Source: Acidobacteriota bacterium
GTDB taxonomy: Bacteria; Acidobacteriota; Terriglobia; Terriglobales; Acidobacteriaceae
Assembly: GCA_021791875.1 (NCBI GenBank)
Contig: JAJYVU010000023.1
Location: 1 to 46,954, forward strand
Length of the DNA stretch: 46,954 nt
Direction: 5' to 3'
In this document: positions 22,562 through 31,270 of the stretch, in pieces
How the letters are laid out: each line of letters begins with the position of its first letter
How positions within the stretch are numbered: the stretch's first letter is position 1
Made by a program: the position numbers and the translations under genes
Notes under the pieces: generated by a model
The model's input: only the letters and a program-made list of their open reading frames with translations
Databases searched by the model: none
What the model was told of the DNA's origin: nothing

Positions 22562-23026
22562 CTAAGGGTTGCGAACGGCCGCGCGCAGGCGAGCGCGGTG
22601 CTGATCATAGCGGACGAGAAGCAGGTAGATGAGGGTGGCAAGGCAGGCGACGGAGGTCGCGAACCAGGCCATGGCTCCCGGGAAGAAGAAGGTGGCCGCA
22701 GGGGAAGCTCTGAGGAAGAAGACGAGCGAGATTCCAAGCATGACCAGCGGGCCAATCGCGGTTCCAAGTGCCCAGAAGGCGAGAAACCGCCATTTGCTCA
22801 AGTTGGTCACACTCAATATAAAGGGCAGCGCGAGGAGCCATCCCGGCAGGCAGGGTGCCAGGACGAAGAGGCTGAAGACGAAGGCTTCGAGGCAAATCGC
22901 CCGCAGGGAAAGGTGCGGGTTTTGCCGGAGCGAGGAGACGAATGAGGCAATCAGCGCACCGAGAATGACGCTCACAACGGAGTAGAGCAGGCGCTTCCAA
23001 CGGGATGGGGACGGAAAACTTGCCAC
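22562..23026 (-). CDS. small four-TM membrane protein of unknown function
   Basis: About 154 residues with four predicted membrane segments (LLYSVVSVILGALIASFV; LEAFVFSLFVLAPCLPGWLL; FWALGTAIGPLVMLGISLVF; MAWFATSVACLATLIYLLLV) and a basic C-terminus. The open frame extends to 23452, but that part runs antisense to yceD and looks non-natural. The best internal start is GTG 23026-23024, just before ASFPSPSRWKRLL; no good Shine-Dalgarno supports it. I do not recognise the family. It is divergent from yceD and lies upstream of the oxidase gene on the same strand. Confidence 0.6.
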   Translation of the reverse strand: MASFPSPSRWKRLLYSVVSVILGALIASFVSSLRQNPHLSLRAICLEAFVFSLFVLAPCLPGWLLALPFILSVTNLSKWRFLAFWALGTAIGPLVMLGISLVFFLRASPAATFFFPGAMAWFATSVACLATLIYLLLVRYDQHRARLRAAVRNP

Positions 23027-23143
23027 GGACAGGATGTTAGCGCGATTCCGGTGGCCTCGTGGAAGAATTGGTGCGGATTTCGCATTTGACCTGACCGGGA
23101 GCTGTTCGTAGGCTAAAAACAGCCCCTCCGGAAGGATCTGCCT

Positions 23144-23695
23144 ATGCTTATTACCCTGCAACAGCTTGAGAAGGAACCGGTACTCTTTGACGAGTCGGTG
23201 AAGCCGGGTGAGATTGATTTTGGCCCGGAAGTAGAGCAAAAGGGGCCGATGACGACCAGGGGCCGCGCGGACCTGATTGAGGAGCATCACGGTCCCCGGC
23301 AGATTGTTCCCGATATCCGGGTGCGGGCTGCCTACGATGGCCACTTTGCGGTGCCGTGCGCGCGGTGCCTGGAGCCGGTGGAACACACGATTCGGGGTGA
23401 GTTTGACCTGATTTTCCGCCCGCTGGGCGTGGATGGAGGGGGAAGCGAGCACTCCATTACGGTCTCAGAGACGGAAATCGGGTATTATCAAAATGACGGT
23501 CTTTTGCTGGAGGATGTGTTGCGGGAACAGGTGCTTTTGTCCCTGCCCGCAAAGACGCTCTGCCGGGAAGACTGTAAAGGACTTTGCCCCCGCTGCGGTC
23601 GCAATCTGAACACTGAAACCTGCACCTGCGTCACGGCACCGGCCGATCCGCGGTGGTCAGCGTTGTCAGACCTGAGTAGCCGGTTGAAGTCATAA
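23144..23695 (+). CDS. yceD: YceD/DUF177 family protein
   Basis: A 183-residue cytoplasmic protein of the YceD (DUF177) family, which almost always lies directly upstream of rpmF and has been linked to 23S rRNA/ribosome maturation. Family marks are the central CARCLEPVEHTIRGEFDLIF and the Cys-rich C-terminus LCREDCKGLCPRCGRNLNTE followed by CTC, which may bind zinc. GGAAGGA lies upstream of the ATG. It heads the run yceD-rpmF-plsX-fabD, with 71 bases to rpmF, and is divergent from the membrane-protein gene at 22562-23026. Confidence 0.92.
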   Translation: MLITLQQLEKEPVLFDESVKPGEIDFGPEVEQKGPMTTRGRADLIEEHHGPRQIVPDIRVRAAYDGHFAVPCARCLEPVEHTIRGEFDLIFRPLGVDGGGSEHSITVSETEIGYYQNDGLLLEDVLREQVLLSLPAKTLCREDCKGLCPRCGRNLNTETCTCVTAPADPRWSALSDLSSRLKS

Positions 23696-23766
23696 AGATA
23701 TAGGTTTTTCGCGCGCGAGCCTGCCGGAGAGGCAGGTTTTGCGCTGCCAGAGGAAAGGAATTTGCC

Positions 23767-23955
23767 ATGCCAAATCCAAAGCGGCGCCACTCCAAGGCCC
23801 GCACCGCAAAGCGCCGCGCGCACGACGCGCTGACAGCCACCGGGCTCTCCGAGTGCCCAAACTGCCACGAGCCGAAGCTGCCCCACCGGGTATGCCGGAA
23901 GTGCGGTTCCTACAAGGGCCGTGATGTTCTCGAAGTGAAGGAAGCGGCCAGCTAG
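23767..23955 (+). CDS. rpmF: 50S ribosomal protein L32
   Basis: A 62-residue basic protein with the standard L32 start ([20 protein letters not shown]) and a zinc-binding C4 knuckle ([18 protein letters not shown]). Length is normal. It carries the cysteines, so it is the zinc-bound form. GAGGAAAGGA lies just upstream of the ATG. It is followed after 11 bases by plsX, the classic arrangement that couples ribosome and lipid synthesis genes. Confidence 0.98.
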   Translation: MPNPKRRHSKARTAKRRAHDALTATGLSECPNCHEPKLPHRVCRKCGSYKGRDVLEVKEAAS

Positions 23956-23966
23956 AAGCCATCCAG

Positions 23967-25004
23967 ATGCTGATCGATATCGCGCTCGACGCCATGGGTT
24001 CGGACAAGGCTCCGGAGCCGGAAATCAGAGGCGCTATCCTCGCCTGTCGTCATTTGCCGGTGCGGGTGCATCTTGTTGGCCCGGAAGACGAGCTGCGCGG
24101 CCCGCTACAACAGGGAATGCGCGGTGAGAAGCTGCCGATTGAAATTGTGCATGCGAGCGAGCGTATCGGCATGCATGAGAAGGCGGCGCACGCTGTTCGT
24201 ACCAAGCGGGACAGCTCCATGCGCGTGGGCCTGAAACTGGTTCGCGAGAAAAAAGTTGCTGGGTTTTTCACCGCTGGCAATACGGGCGCGGCCATGGCCA
24301 CGGCCAAGATGGTGCTGGGAGCATTGCCGGGCGTGGATCGTCCGGCCCTGGCGCTGGTGGTGCCGACGATGACCACGCCGACGCTGCTTCTGGACGTGGG
24401 CGCGAACACCGACTGCAAGCCGCATAATCTGGAGCAGTTCGCGATTATGGGCGAAGCGTATTCGCGGAACGTATTGAAGATTGCAAAGCCGCGAGTAGGC
24501 GTTTTGTCGGTTGGCGAAGAAGAAGGCAAAGGCAACGACCTGACCCGCGAGGCTTTTCAACTACTGAAGGCGCTGCCGCTGTACTTTATCGGCAATGTAG
24601 AAGGACGGGACATCTACAACGGCCAGTGTGACGTAATTGTCTGCGACGGCTTTGTAGGCAATGTTGCGCTGAAGACCTCAGAGGGCCTGCTGAAGCTGGT
24701 GCGCGAAATGTTGCGGGATTCGCTGCGAAGCACGGTGACGGCGCAGGTGGGAGCATTGCTTTCGCGCAAGGCGTTCAACGCGTTCAAGCGCAGGCTCGAT
24801 CCGTCAGAATATGGCGGAGCGCCATTGCTGGGCGTGCGCGGGGTGTGCATTATCGGGCATGGGTCGTCGGACGAGCGGGCAATCATGAACGGCGTCCGCG
24901 TGGCCGCTGAGTTTGCGAAGGCCGGCGTGAACGAGCAGGTGGAGGCCGAACTTGCGCAGCGCGCTCCCGTAGCGGACTCTGGCGCAGCCGAAACCATATC
25001 GTAG
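23967..25004 (+). CDS. plsX: phosphate acyltransferase PlsX
   Basis: A 345-residue enzyme that converts acyl-ACP plus phosphate to acyl-phosphate, the first step of phosphatidic acid synthesis with PlsY and PlsC. The start [20 protein letters not shown] is diagnostic. Further motifs are [37 protein letters not shown] and [19 protein letters not shown]. Length and all main blocks are complete. It lies 11 bases after rpmF. In many bacteria fabH follows; here the next gene is fabD after 163 bases. Confidence 0.97.
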   Translation: MLIDIALDAMGSDKAPEPEIRGAILACRHLPVRVHLVGPEDELRGPLQQGMRGEKLPIEIVHASERIGMHEKAAHAVRTKRDSSMRVGLKLVREKKVAGFFTAGNTGAAMATAKMVLGALPGVDRPALALVVPTMTTPTLLLDVGANTDCKPHNLEQFAIMGEAYSRNVLKIAKPRVGVLSVGEEEGKGNDLTREAFQLLKALPLYFIGNVEGRDIYNGQCDVIVCDGFVGNVALKTSEGLLKLVREMLRDSLRSTVTAQVGALLSRKAFNAFKRRLDPSEYGGAPLLGVRGVCIIGHGSSDERAIMNGVRVAAEFAKAGVNEQVEAELAQRAPVADSGAAETIS

Positions 25005-25167
25005 TTTTTCTCTCAGACAGGAATTGAATTCGGGCACAGGAGATTGATCTGGATTGTTATTTGCCTGTCTGTGCCCGGCGCGTCTGTCGCGGCTGTGGAT
25101 GCTGAGCGCTTGCTGAAGGCGGCTTGAATCATTTGAAATAGCGCAGTCAAAGAAGAGGAGCACATCC

Positions 25168-26097
25168 ATGTTGGTCTTTTTATTTCCGGGGCAGAATTCG
25201 CAGGCAGTGGGCATGGGGCGCGAGTTGTATGAGAACTTTCCGGTGGCGCGCCGCACCTTTGAAGAAGCGGACGAGGCGCTGGGGTTCGCAGTGTCGAAGC
25301 TGTGCTTCGAAGGTCCGGAAGAACAGTTGAAGCTGACGGAGTTCCAGCAGCCGGCGATTTGCACGGTGAGCGTGGCGGCGTTGCGCGTGCTCGAAGAGCG
25401 CGGTGTGAAGCCTGATTTTGTGGCGGGGCACTCGTTGGGCGAGTATGCGGCGAATGTGGCTGCGGGTTCGCTGCGGTTTGAGGATGCGGTGCGCACGGTA
25501 CGGCATCGCGGCTCTTACATGCAGGAGGCTGTACCGGCGGGCAAGGGTGCGATGGCAGCGGTGCTGGGGATTCCCTCAGAGGCTGCAGCTGATGCCTGTG
25601 CTGCGGCGGCGACTGAAACGGGCGGCGTGGTTTCGGCGGCGAATTTCAATTCTCCGGAGCAGACGGTGATTTCCGGCGAAGCGGCCGCGGTGGAGCGTGC
25701 GAGCGAGTTGTGCAAAGAACGCGGGGCAAAGCGCGTGGTGCCGCTGCAGGTGAGCGCGCCTTTCCATTGTGCGCTGATGCAGCCGGCTCAGGACCGGCTG
25801 GCGGAGCTGTTGCAGACCCTGACATTCAGCGATGCGAAGGTACCCGTGGTGGTGAACGTGGACGCCGCGCCGGTGACGGAGGCCAATGCGCTGCGGGATG
25901 CGCTGATTCGGCAGGTGACAGGCACGGTGCGGTGGGTGGAGTCTGTGAAGAAGCTGATTGCGAAGCAGCCGGCGCACTTTATCGAAGTGGGTCCGGGGCG
26001 CGTGCTGGGCGGGCTGATGCGGCAGATTGATCGCACGCAGAGCTGCCTGAATGTAGAAGATATCGCCAGCCTGGAGAAGACGCTGACGGCGCTGTAG
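25168..26097 (+). CDS. fabD: malonyl-CoA:ACP transacylase FabD
   Basis: A 309-residue enzyme that moves malonyl from CoA to acyl carrier protein to feed fatty-acid elongation. The nucleophile is Ser89 in VAGHSLGEYAA and the partner His lies in APFHCALMQPA. The N-terminal FLFPGQNSQAVGMG and C-terminal EVGPGRVLGGLMRQI blocks are complete. GAAGAGGAG lies upstream of the ATG. It is the last protein gene of the yceD-rpmF-plsX-fabD run. The 163-base gap before it carries an imperfect inverted repeat (CGGGCACA 25031-25038 / TGTGCCCG 25070-25077) whose role is unclear. Confidence 0.96.
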   Translation: MLVFLFPGQNSQAVGMGRELYENFPVARRTFEEADEALGFAVSKLCFEGPEEQLKLTEFQQPAICTVSVAALRVLEERGVKPDFVAGHSLGEYAANVAAGSLRFEDAVRTVRHRGSYMQEAVPAGKGAMAAVLGIPSEAAADACAAAATETGGVVSAANFNSPEQTVISGEAAAVERASELCKERGAKRVVPLQVSAPFHCALMQPAQDRLAELLQTLTFSDAKVPVVVNVDAAPVTEANALRDALIRQVTGTVRWVESVKKLIAKQPAHFIEVGPGRVLGGLMRQIDRTQSCLNVEDIASLEKTLTAL

Positions 26098-26188
26098 AGG
26101 TACGCCTGTGGAAGATGCTCAGAGGCGCGTGAGAGAGTTGCGGCCGTGCTCCCACAAGCACCTTCGCATGCAGTAAAATGCAAAAGAG

Positions 26189-26264
26189 GCCGACGTAGCT
26201 CAGTTGGTAGAGCAGTCGATTCGTAATCGACAGGTCATCGGTTCAAGTCCGATCGTCGGCTCCA
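26189..26264 (+). tRNA. tRNA-Thr (anticodon CGT)
   Basis: The acceptor is GCCGACG/CGTCGGC, the D arm GCTCAGTTGGTAGAGC, the anticodon stem GTCGA/TCGAC around TTCGTAA (anticodon CGT, reads ACG), and the T arm ATCGGTTCAAGTCCGAT. CCA is encoded. Total 76 bases. A TAAAAT at 26174-26179 may be its -10 element. Confidence 0.97.
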
Positions 26265-26396
26265 GAAGATTCCTCCCTCCAGATTTTTCCAGGTCCATTG
26301 AAATGCAACGGAAGCGGGGCAGCTTGTGCCTGAATCCGCGCCTGTGAACGCTCCGGCGACGGCAATTCCGCCTCGATTCAGTGCCTTCGGAAAACT

Positions 26397-26430
26397 GAAA
26401 ATTGCGGCCTTTCTCGAGGAGAAAGGCCGC
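26397..26430 (-). terminator. intrinsic terminator of nifJ
   Basis: GCGGCCTTTCTC pairs perfectly with GAGAAAGGCCGC around a 3-base loop (26404-26430). On the minus strand it is followed by AATTTTC. It lies 48 bases past the nifJ stop. Confidence 0.8.
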
Positions 26431-26478
26431 GTGAGTCACTGCTGGTTGGTAACTGCCGGAAGCGAAAATGCTCGATGG

Positions 26479-29400
26479 CTAAGCTTCCTTGCCGGCGGTG
26501 GCAGGGGCCGGTTCCTCCTTTGTATGGTCGCCGTTGCTCTGCGGAAGGATGTGCGAGCCAACCGGCGCGCCCGGCATGGCTGCGCGGCCCGAATAAAGCC
26601 GCCAAGTCTGCTCCACGTCTCCCTGGGCTTCATGCAGCAGTTCTTCGGCCAGGTGAGGATGAGTGCGCAGCAATGCCGTATAGCGGGCCTCGTTATAGAT
26701 ATAGTCTTTGAGCGGCAGCGAGGGCTGACGTGAGTCGAGCTGGAACGGGTTCTTGCCCTCCTCGCGAAGCGCAGGGTTGTAACGCATCAGCGGCCAGTAG
26801 CCGGATTCGACCGCGGCCTTCTGGTGACTGAGACCGTCGCCCATGTCATAACCGTGAGCAATGCAATGGGCATAGGCGATGATGATGGCCGGTCCGTTCC
26901 ATGCCTCGGCTTCCTGGAAGGCCTTGATGGTGTGGGTGTCGTTGGCGCCCATGGCGATGCGGGCGACATAGACAGAGCCGTAAGAGACGGTTTCCATTGC
27001 AAGGTCCTTCTTGCGCGTCGACTTGCCGCCGGCGGCGAATTTGGCGACCGCCGCGCGAGGCGTTGCCTTGGACATTTGTCCACCGGTGTTGGAGTAGACT
27101 TCGGTGTCGAGGACGAGCACCTTCACGTTCTGGCCGGAGGCGAGGACATGATCGAGCCCGCCGAAACCGATGTCGTAGGCCCAGCCGTCGCCGCCGATGA
27201 TCCAGACGCTCTTGCGTACCAGGGAGTCGGCGACAGCCAGCAGACGGCGGGCATCGGGTGAGTCGATGGAAGCAAGTTTGATTTTGAGCTCGGCCACGCG
27301 ATCGCGCTGTGCGTGAATGGCTTCTTCGTTTGACTGGTCGGCCTCGAGGATGGATTCAGCAAGATCCTCTCCGACGGAGGAAGCGAGCTTTTTGACCAGT
27401 TCCTCGGCGTAAGTCTTCTGCTGGTCGACGGCGAGACGCATGCCCAGGCCGAACTCTGCGTTGTCCTCAAACAGGGAGTTGGCCCATGCCGGTCCGCGCC
27501 CGTCTTCGTCCTGGCAGTAGGGTGTAGTCGGCAGATTTCCGCCGAAGATGGAAGAGCAGCCTGTGGCATTGGCGATCAGCAGCCGGTCTCCAAAGAGCTG
27601 CGTGAGGAGTTTGATATAGGGGGTTTCGCCGCAACCGGAGCAGGCGCCGGAGAACTCGAAGAGAGGTTCGAGCAGTTGGATGTCCTTCACCTGCGCGTGC
27701 GAGATGCGGTTGCGGGCGACAGCGGGCAGCTTTTCAAAGAAGTTCCAGTTGTCGCGTTCGGGGGCGCGCAGCGGCTGCTGCGGCTCCATGTTGAGAGCCC
27801 TGTGAGATGGGTCGGTCTTGCTCTTGGCGGGACAGACCTCGACACAGAGGGTGCAGCCGGTGCAGTCTTCGGGCGCCACCTGCAATGTGTAGAGCTGGTC
27901 GTCCATGCCGCGCCACTTGGGCTTGACTGACTTGAAGGTTGCGGGCGCATCGGCCAGCAACGTCTGGTCATATACCTTGGCGCGGATGACCGCGTGCGGG
28001 CAGACGAGGACGCATTTGCCGCACTGGATGCAAAGCTGCTCATCCCATACCGGAATGAACTGCGCGATGTTGCGTTTTTCCCATTTGGCGGTAGCTGTGG
28101 GGAACGTGCCGCCCGGAGGCAGCGCGCTGACGGGGAGCCTGTCGCCATGACCGCCCGCGATGGGCCCTAGGACATCGCGCACAAAAGCGGGCGCGTTCTC
28201 GGGGATTGCTGGGAGGATGTCAAAGCTAGACGTGGCCTTGGCGGGAACCTTCACTTCATACAAATGCGCGAGGGATGCATCGACAGCCGCCCAGTTCTTC
28301 TGGACGACCTCTTCTCCCCGCTTGATGTAGGTTTTGCGAATGGCCTTTTTGATCTGCTCGATGGCCTGTTCGCGGGGCAGGATCCCGCTTATGGCGAAGA
28401 AGCAGGTCTGCATGACGGTGTTGATGCGGTTGCCCATGCCGGCTTCACGTGCGACGCGATAGCCGTCAATGACGAAGAACTTGAGTTTCTTGTTGATGAT
28501 TGTCTGCTGAATCTTGCGGGGCAGATGTTGCCAGACCTTGTCCGGGCCCCAGGGGCTGTTGAGCAGGAAGGTCGCGCCTTCTTCGGCGGTTTCGAGCACG
28601 TCGATCTTCTCAAGAAATTCGAACTGATGGCACGCGATGAAGTTGGCCCGGGAGATGAGATAGGTGGAGCGGATCGGATCGGGTCCAAAGCGCAGATGCG
28701 AGGTCGTCAGCGAGCCGGACTTCTTCGAGTCATAGACAAAGTAGCCCTGGACATAGTCGTCGGTTTCGGCGCCGATGATCTTGATGGAGTTCTTGTTGGC
28801 GCCAACCGTGCCATCAGCGCCGAGGCCATAGAAGAGCGCCCGTACCGTCTTTGGGTTTTCCGTGTTGAAGGCCGGATACCAGGGAAGGCTGGTGTGCGTT
28901 ACGTCATCATCAATGCCGATGGTGAAGTGATTCTTCGGGGTAGGCCGGTCGAGCTCATCAAAGATGCCTTCCACCATGGCGGGGGTGAATTCCTTGGAGG
29001 AAAGCCCGTAGCGGCCGCCGATGATGATGGGGTAATCGGCCAGCTCGAGAGCACGGTTGGCAAATGCCTCGGAGATGACAGTGACGACATCCTGATAGAG
29101 CGGTTCGCCGGCAGAGCCCGGTTCCTTGGTGCGGTCGAGCACGGCGATGCGACGCACGGTAGGCGGCAGCACGGCGAGAAATGCCTCGGCTGCGAAGGGA
29201 CGATAGAGCCGTACCTTGATGAGTCCGACTTTTTCGCCGCTGGCGATGAGCGCATCAATGGCTTCTTCGGCTGCACCCGCGGCAGACCCCATGAGCACGA
29301 TGACGCGCTCGGCATCGGGTGCGCCGTAGTAATCGAAGAGGTGGTATTGGCGGCCGGTCGCGCAGGCAAAGCGATCCATCGCATCCTGCACAATCTGCGG

Positions 29401-30123
29401 GCAGGCCAGGTAGAAGGGGTTTGCGGCTTCGCGTGCCTGGAAGAAAACGTCAGGGTTTTGCGAAGAGCCGCGCAACACGGGATGCTCGGGATTCAGCGCA
29501 TGTTCACGCAGCATCTGTACGGCTTTTTCGTCGACGAGTGAGCTGAGTACTTCGTCGGGGATGGCCTCAATCTTGTTGATTTCGTGCGAAGTGCGGAATC
29601 CATCGAAGAAGTGCAGGAAGGGGATGCGCGACTCGAGGGTGGCGATGTGTGCGACGGCAGCCATATCGGCGGACTCCTGCACGGAATTCGACGCAAGCAT
29701 GGCATAACCGGTGGCGCGGCAGGCCATGACGTCAGAGTGGTCGCCGAAGATGGAAAGCGCGTGGGTAGCCACGGAGCGGGCGCTGACGTGAATGACCGAA
29801 GGCGTAAGCTCGCCGGCGATCTTGTACATGTTGGGGATCATGAGCAGCAGGCCCTGCGAGGCCGTGAAGGTCGTGGCGAGGGCCCCGGCCTGTATGGCTC
29901 CATGCATGGCGCCGGCAGCTCCGCCTTCGCTTTGCAGTTCGGCAATGATGGGAAGCGCGCCCCAAAGATTTTTACGGCCTTCATCGCGCCATTGGTCCGC
30001 CAGTTCTCCCATGGTGGAGGATGGCGTAATGGGATAAATCGCGATGACCTCAGAGAAACGGTAGGCGACTGCGGCGGTCGCTTCGTTCCCGTCGACGATG
30101 ATTCGATTGGCAGGCGTGGCCAT
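26479..30123 (-). CDS. nifJ: pyruvate:ferredoxin (flavodoxin) oxidoreductase
   Basis: A 1214-residue single-chain PFOR that oxidises pyruvate and CoA to acetyl-CoA and CO2, reducing ferredoxin or flavodoxin. The N-terminal pyrimidine-type domain shows EVIAIYPITPSSTMGELADQ (~25). A central transketolase-C-like domain follows, and FYGLGADGTVGANKNSIKII (~431) marks the gamma part. Two 4Fe-4S motifs are at ~698-708 (CIQCGKCVLVCP) and ~754-764 (CTGCTLCVEVCP). The proximal cluster cysteines lie in FSGACSGCGE (~828/831) and ATGCSS (~856). The thiamine diphosphate motif is GGDGWAYDIGFGG...EVYSNTGGQMS (~977-1017). The start at ATG 30123 is supported by GAGGAAC; a 34-residue extension upstream is not conserved-looking. 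The gene is monocistronic. Confidence 0.95.
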   Translation of the reverse strand: MATPANRIIVDGNEATAAVAYRFSEVIAIYPITPSSTMGELADQWRDEGRKNLWGALPIIAELQSEGGAAGAMHGAIQAGALATTFTASQGLLLMIPNMYKIAGELTPSVIHVSARSVATHALSIFGDHSDVMACRATGYAMLASNSVQESADMAAVAHIATLESRIPFLHFFDGFRTSHEINKIEAIPDEVLSSLVDEKAVQMLREHALNPEHPVLRGSSQNPDVFFQAREAANPFYLACPQIVQDAMDRFACATGRQYHLFDYYGAPDAERVIVLMGSAAGAAEEAIDALIASGEKVGLIKVRLYRPFAAEAFLAVLPPTVRRIAVLDRTKEPGSAGEPLYQDVVTVISEAFANRALELADYPIIIGGRYGLSSKEFTPAMVEGIFDELDRPTPKNHFTIGIDDDVTHTSLPWYPAFNTENPKTVRALFYGLGADGTVGANKNSIKIIGAETDDYVQGYFVYDSKKSGSLTTSHLRFGPDPIRSTYLISRANFIACHQFEFLEKIDVLETAEEGATFLLNSPWGPDKVWQHLPRKIQQTIINKKLKFFVIDGYRVAREAGMGNRINTVMQTCFFAISGILPREQAIEQIKKAIRKTYIKRGEEVVQKNWAAVDASLAHLYEVKVPAKATSSFDILPAIPENAPAFVRDVLGPIAGGHGDRLPVSALPPGGTFPTATAKWEKRNIAQFIPVWDEQLCIQCGKCVLVCPHAVIRAKVYDQTLLADAPATFKSVKPKWRGMDDQLYTLQVAPEDCTGCTLCVEVCPAKSKTDPSHRALNMEPQQPLRAPERDNWNFFEKLPAVARNRISHAQVKDIQLLEPLFEFSGACSGCGETPYIKLLTQLFGDRLLIANATGCSSIFGGNLPTTPYCQDEDGRGPAWANSLFEDNAEFGLGMRLAVDQQKTYAEELVKKLASSVGEDLAESILEADQSNEEAIHAQRDRVAELKIKLASIDSPDARRLLAVADSLVRKSVWIIGGDGWAYDIGFGGLDHVLASGQNVKVLVLDTEVYSNTGGQMSKATPRAAVAKFAAGGKSTRKKDLAMETVSYGSVYVARIAMGANDTHTIKAFQEAEAWNGPAIIIAYAHCIAHGYDMGDGLSHQKAAVESGYWPLMRYNPALREEGKNPFQLDSRQPSLPLKDYIYNEARYTALLRTHPHLAEELLHEAQGDVEQTWRLYSGRAAMPGAPVGSHILPQSNGDHTKEEPAPATAGKEA

Positions 30124-30391
30124 GGTGTTCCTCGCTACTTCTGTGAATGTGTGCACATACGGCAAAAATCGTTGATAGAAAAAGTGTCCCCTTTGCAACG
30201 GGGTGGGGACTGTGACGTGGGACACAGGGATGGGTGCGGGAGATGGAGTCCGAAAGCAGGACGGGGGTGATTGTGCAGGTGTGGTCCGAAAAAGAATCTA
30301 GTTTGGTACCTAGTTATCCACGATTTTTATTGCGCGCTACTTGTACTCATGCTTGTGGGCCTCGATAATCGGGGCAAGAGAGCGAAGGTCC
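30124..30391. promoter_or_regulatory. divergent region between nifJ and the MerR/TPR gene
   Basis: A 268-base region containing both 5' ends. It is locally AT-rich at 30300-30335 (TAGTTTGGTACCTAGTTATC). TAGTTTGGTACC and its surroundings contain a short near-palindrome, GGTACC (30305-30310). No convincing promoter pair or known operator was identified. Confidence 0.35.
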
Positions 30392-31270
30392 GTGAATCCA
30401 TATACACGCCCCGATGTACTTCGCATACTCCACATCAACGCCCGGCAACTACGCGGCTGGGAGCGTGCCGGGCTGATTGCCCACTCCGAGACATACAGCT
30501 TTCAGGATCTGGTGCAGTTGCGCAAACTGCGGGACCTGAGGTCGACGCGGCTTTCGGCGGCGAGCATTCGCGCCAGCGTGGTTGCGATGCAGAAGGCCTC
30601 AGGAATTGCGAATCCACTGCTGGAGGCGGGTACGGAGCGGGATGGCCCGCGACTGGCTTTCCGGCATTCCGGAACGCTGGTGGATCCGATTCGGGGGCAG
30701 ATGCTGTTCGACTTCGAACATGGTTCCGGTGTCGCCCGGGATGATGGGAAGCGCTTCCGGTGCGAATCGGAGGCCGAGCCGGCGACATTTCTGGACGCTG
30801 TGCAGCTGGAAGAAGCGGGGCGAGTGGAAGAAGCGATCGCGATGTATGAGGCGCTTCTAAAGCAGGATTCCTCGCATGCGCCTTCGGCGATCAACCTGGG
30901 AACGATCTACTACCATCGCCAGGACTTTCAGCGTGCCGAGGCGCTGTACCGCAGTGCGGCGAAGGCTGATCCGCACTATGCGCTGGCGTTTTTCGATCTC
31001 GGGAACGTGCTCGACGAATTGCGCCGGATGCCGGAAGCGATCGAGGCGTATCATGCGGCGATTCGGCTGGCGCCGCGCTATGCCGATGCGCACTACAACC
31101 TGGCGCTGGCATACGAGCGTCAGGGTGAGCGGCGCAAGGCGCTGCAGCACTGGCTGGCCTATGCGCGGCTGGACACGACGGGCCCCTGGCATAATCATGC
31201 CCGGCTTCAGATTCGCAAGATTCTGGAGCGCGAGAAGCTGAAGATTGTGTACAGGCGCCCCATTTGCTGA
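30392..31270 (+). CDS. MerR-like HTH / tetratricopeptide-repeat fusion protein
   Basis: A 292-residue protein. Residues ~4-62 look like a MerR-type winged helix (YTRPDVLRILHINARQLRGW, ERAGLI, YSFQDLVQLRKLRDLRSTRL, SAASIRASV). A linker with a conserved-looking patch (LVDPIRGQMLFDFEHG, ~96-111) leads to three or four TPR units (~131-255, such as AINLGTIYYHRQDFQRAEAL and AHYNLALAYERQGERRKALQ). The GTG start at 30392 is preferred over the upstream TTG (30341) because it begins at the HTH and has GAAGG nearby, although spacing is short. TPRs imply a protein partner, and the HTH implies DNA binding. It is divergent from nifJ and could regulate it (inference). Confidence 0.75.
   Translation: MNPYTRPDVLRILHINARQLRGWERAGLIAHSETYSFQDLVQLRKLRDLRSTRLSAASIRASVVAMQKASGIANPLLEAGTERDGPRLAFRHSGTLVDPIRGQMLFDFEHGSGVARDDGKRFRCESEAEPATFLDAVQLEEAGRVEEAIAMYEALLKQDSSHAPSAINLGTIYYHRQDFQRAEALYRSAAKADPHYALAFFDLGNVLDELRRMPEAIEAYHAAIRLAPRYADAHYNLALAYERQGERRKALQHWLAYARLDTTGPWHNHARLQIRKILEREKLKIVYRRPIC

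Noticed and set aside
26200..26439. Minus-strand open frame ending ...TIGLEPMTCRLRIDCSTN
   Set aside because: This is the familiar false translation of the antisense strand of a tRNA gene (tRNA-Thr at 26189-26264).
28264..29541. 425-codon plus-strand frame antisense to nifJ
   Set aside because: Shadow frame; the minus strand encodes an intact PFOR through the whole stretch.
30124..30225. 34-residue N-terminal extension of nifJ
   Set aside because: PFOR proteins begin close to the conserved first domain; ATG 30123 has a good ribosome binding site.
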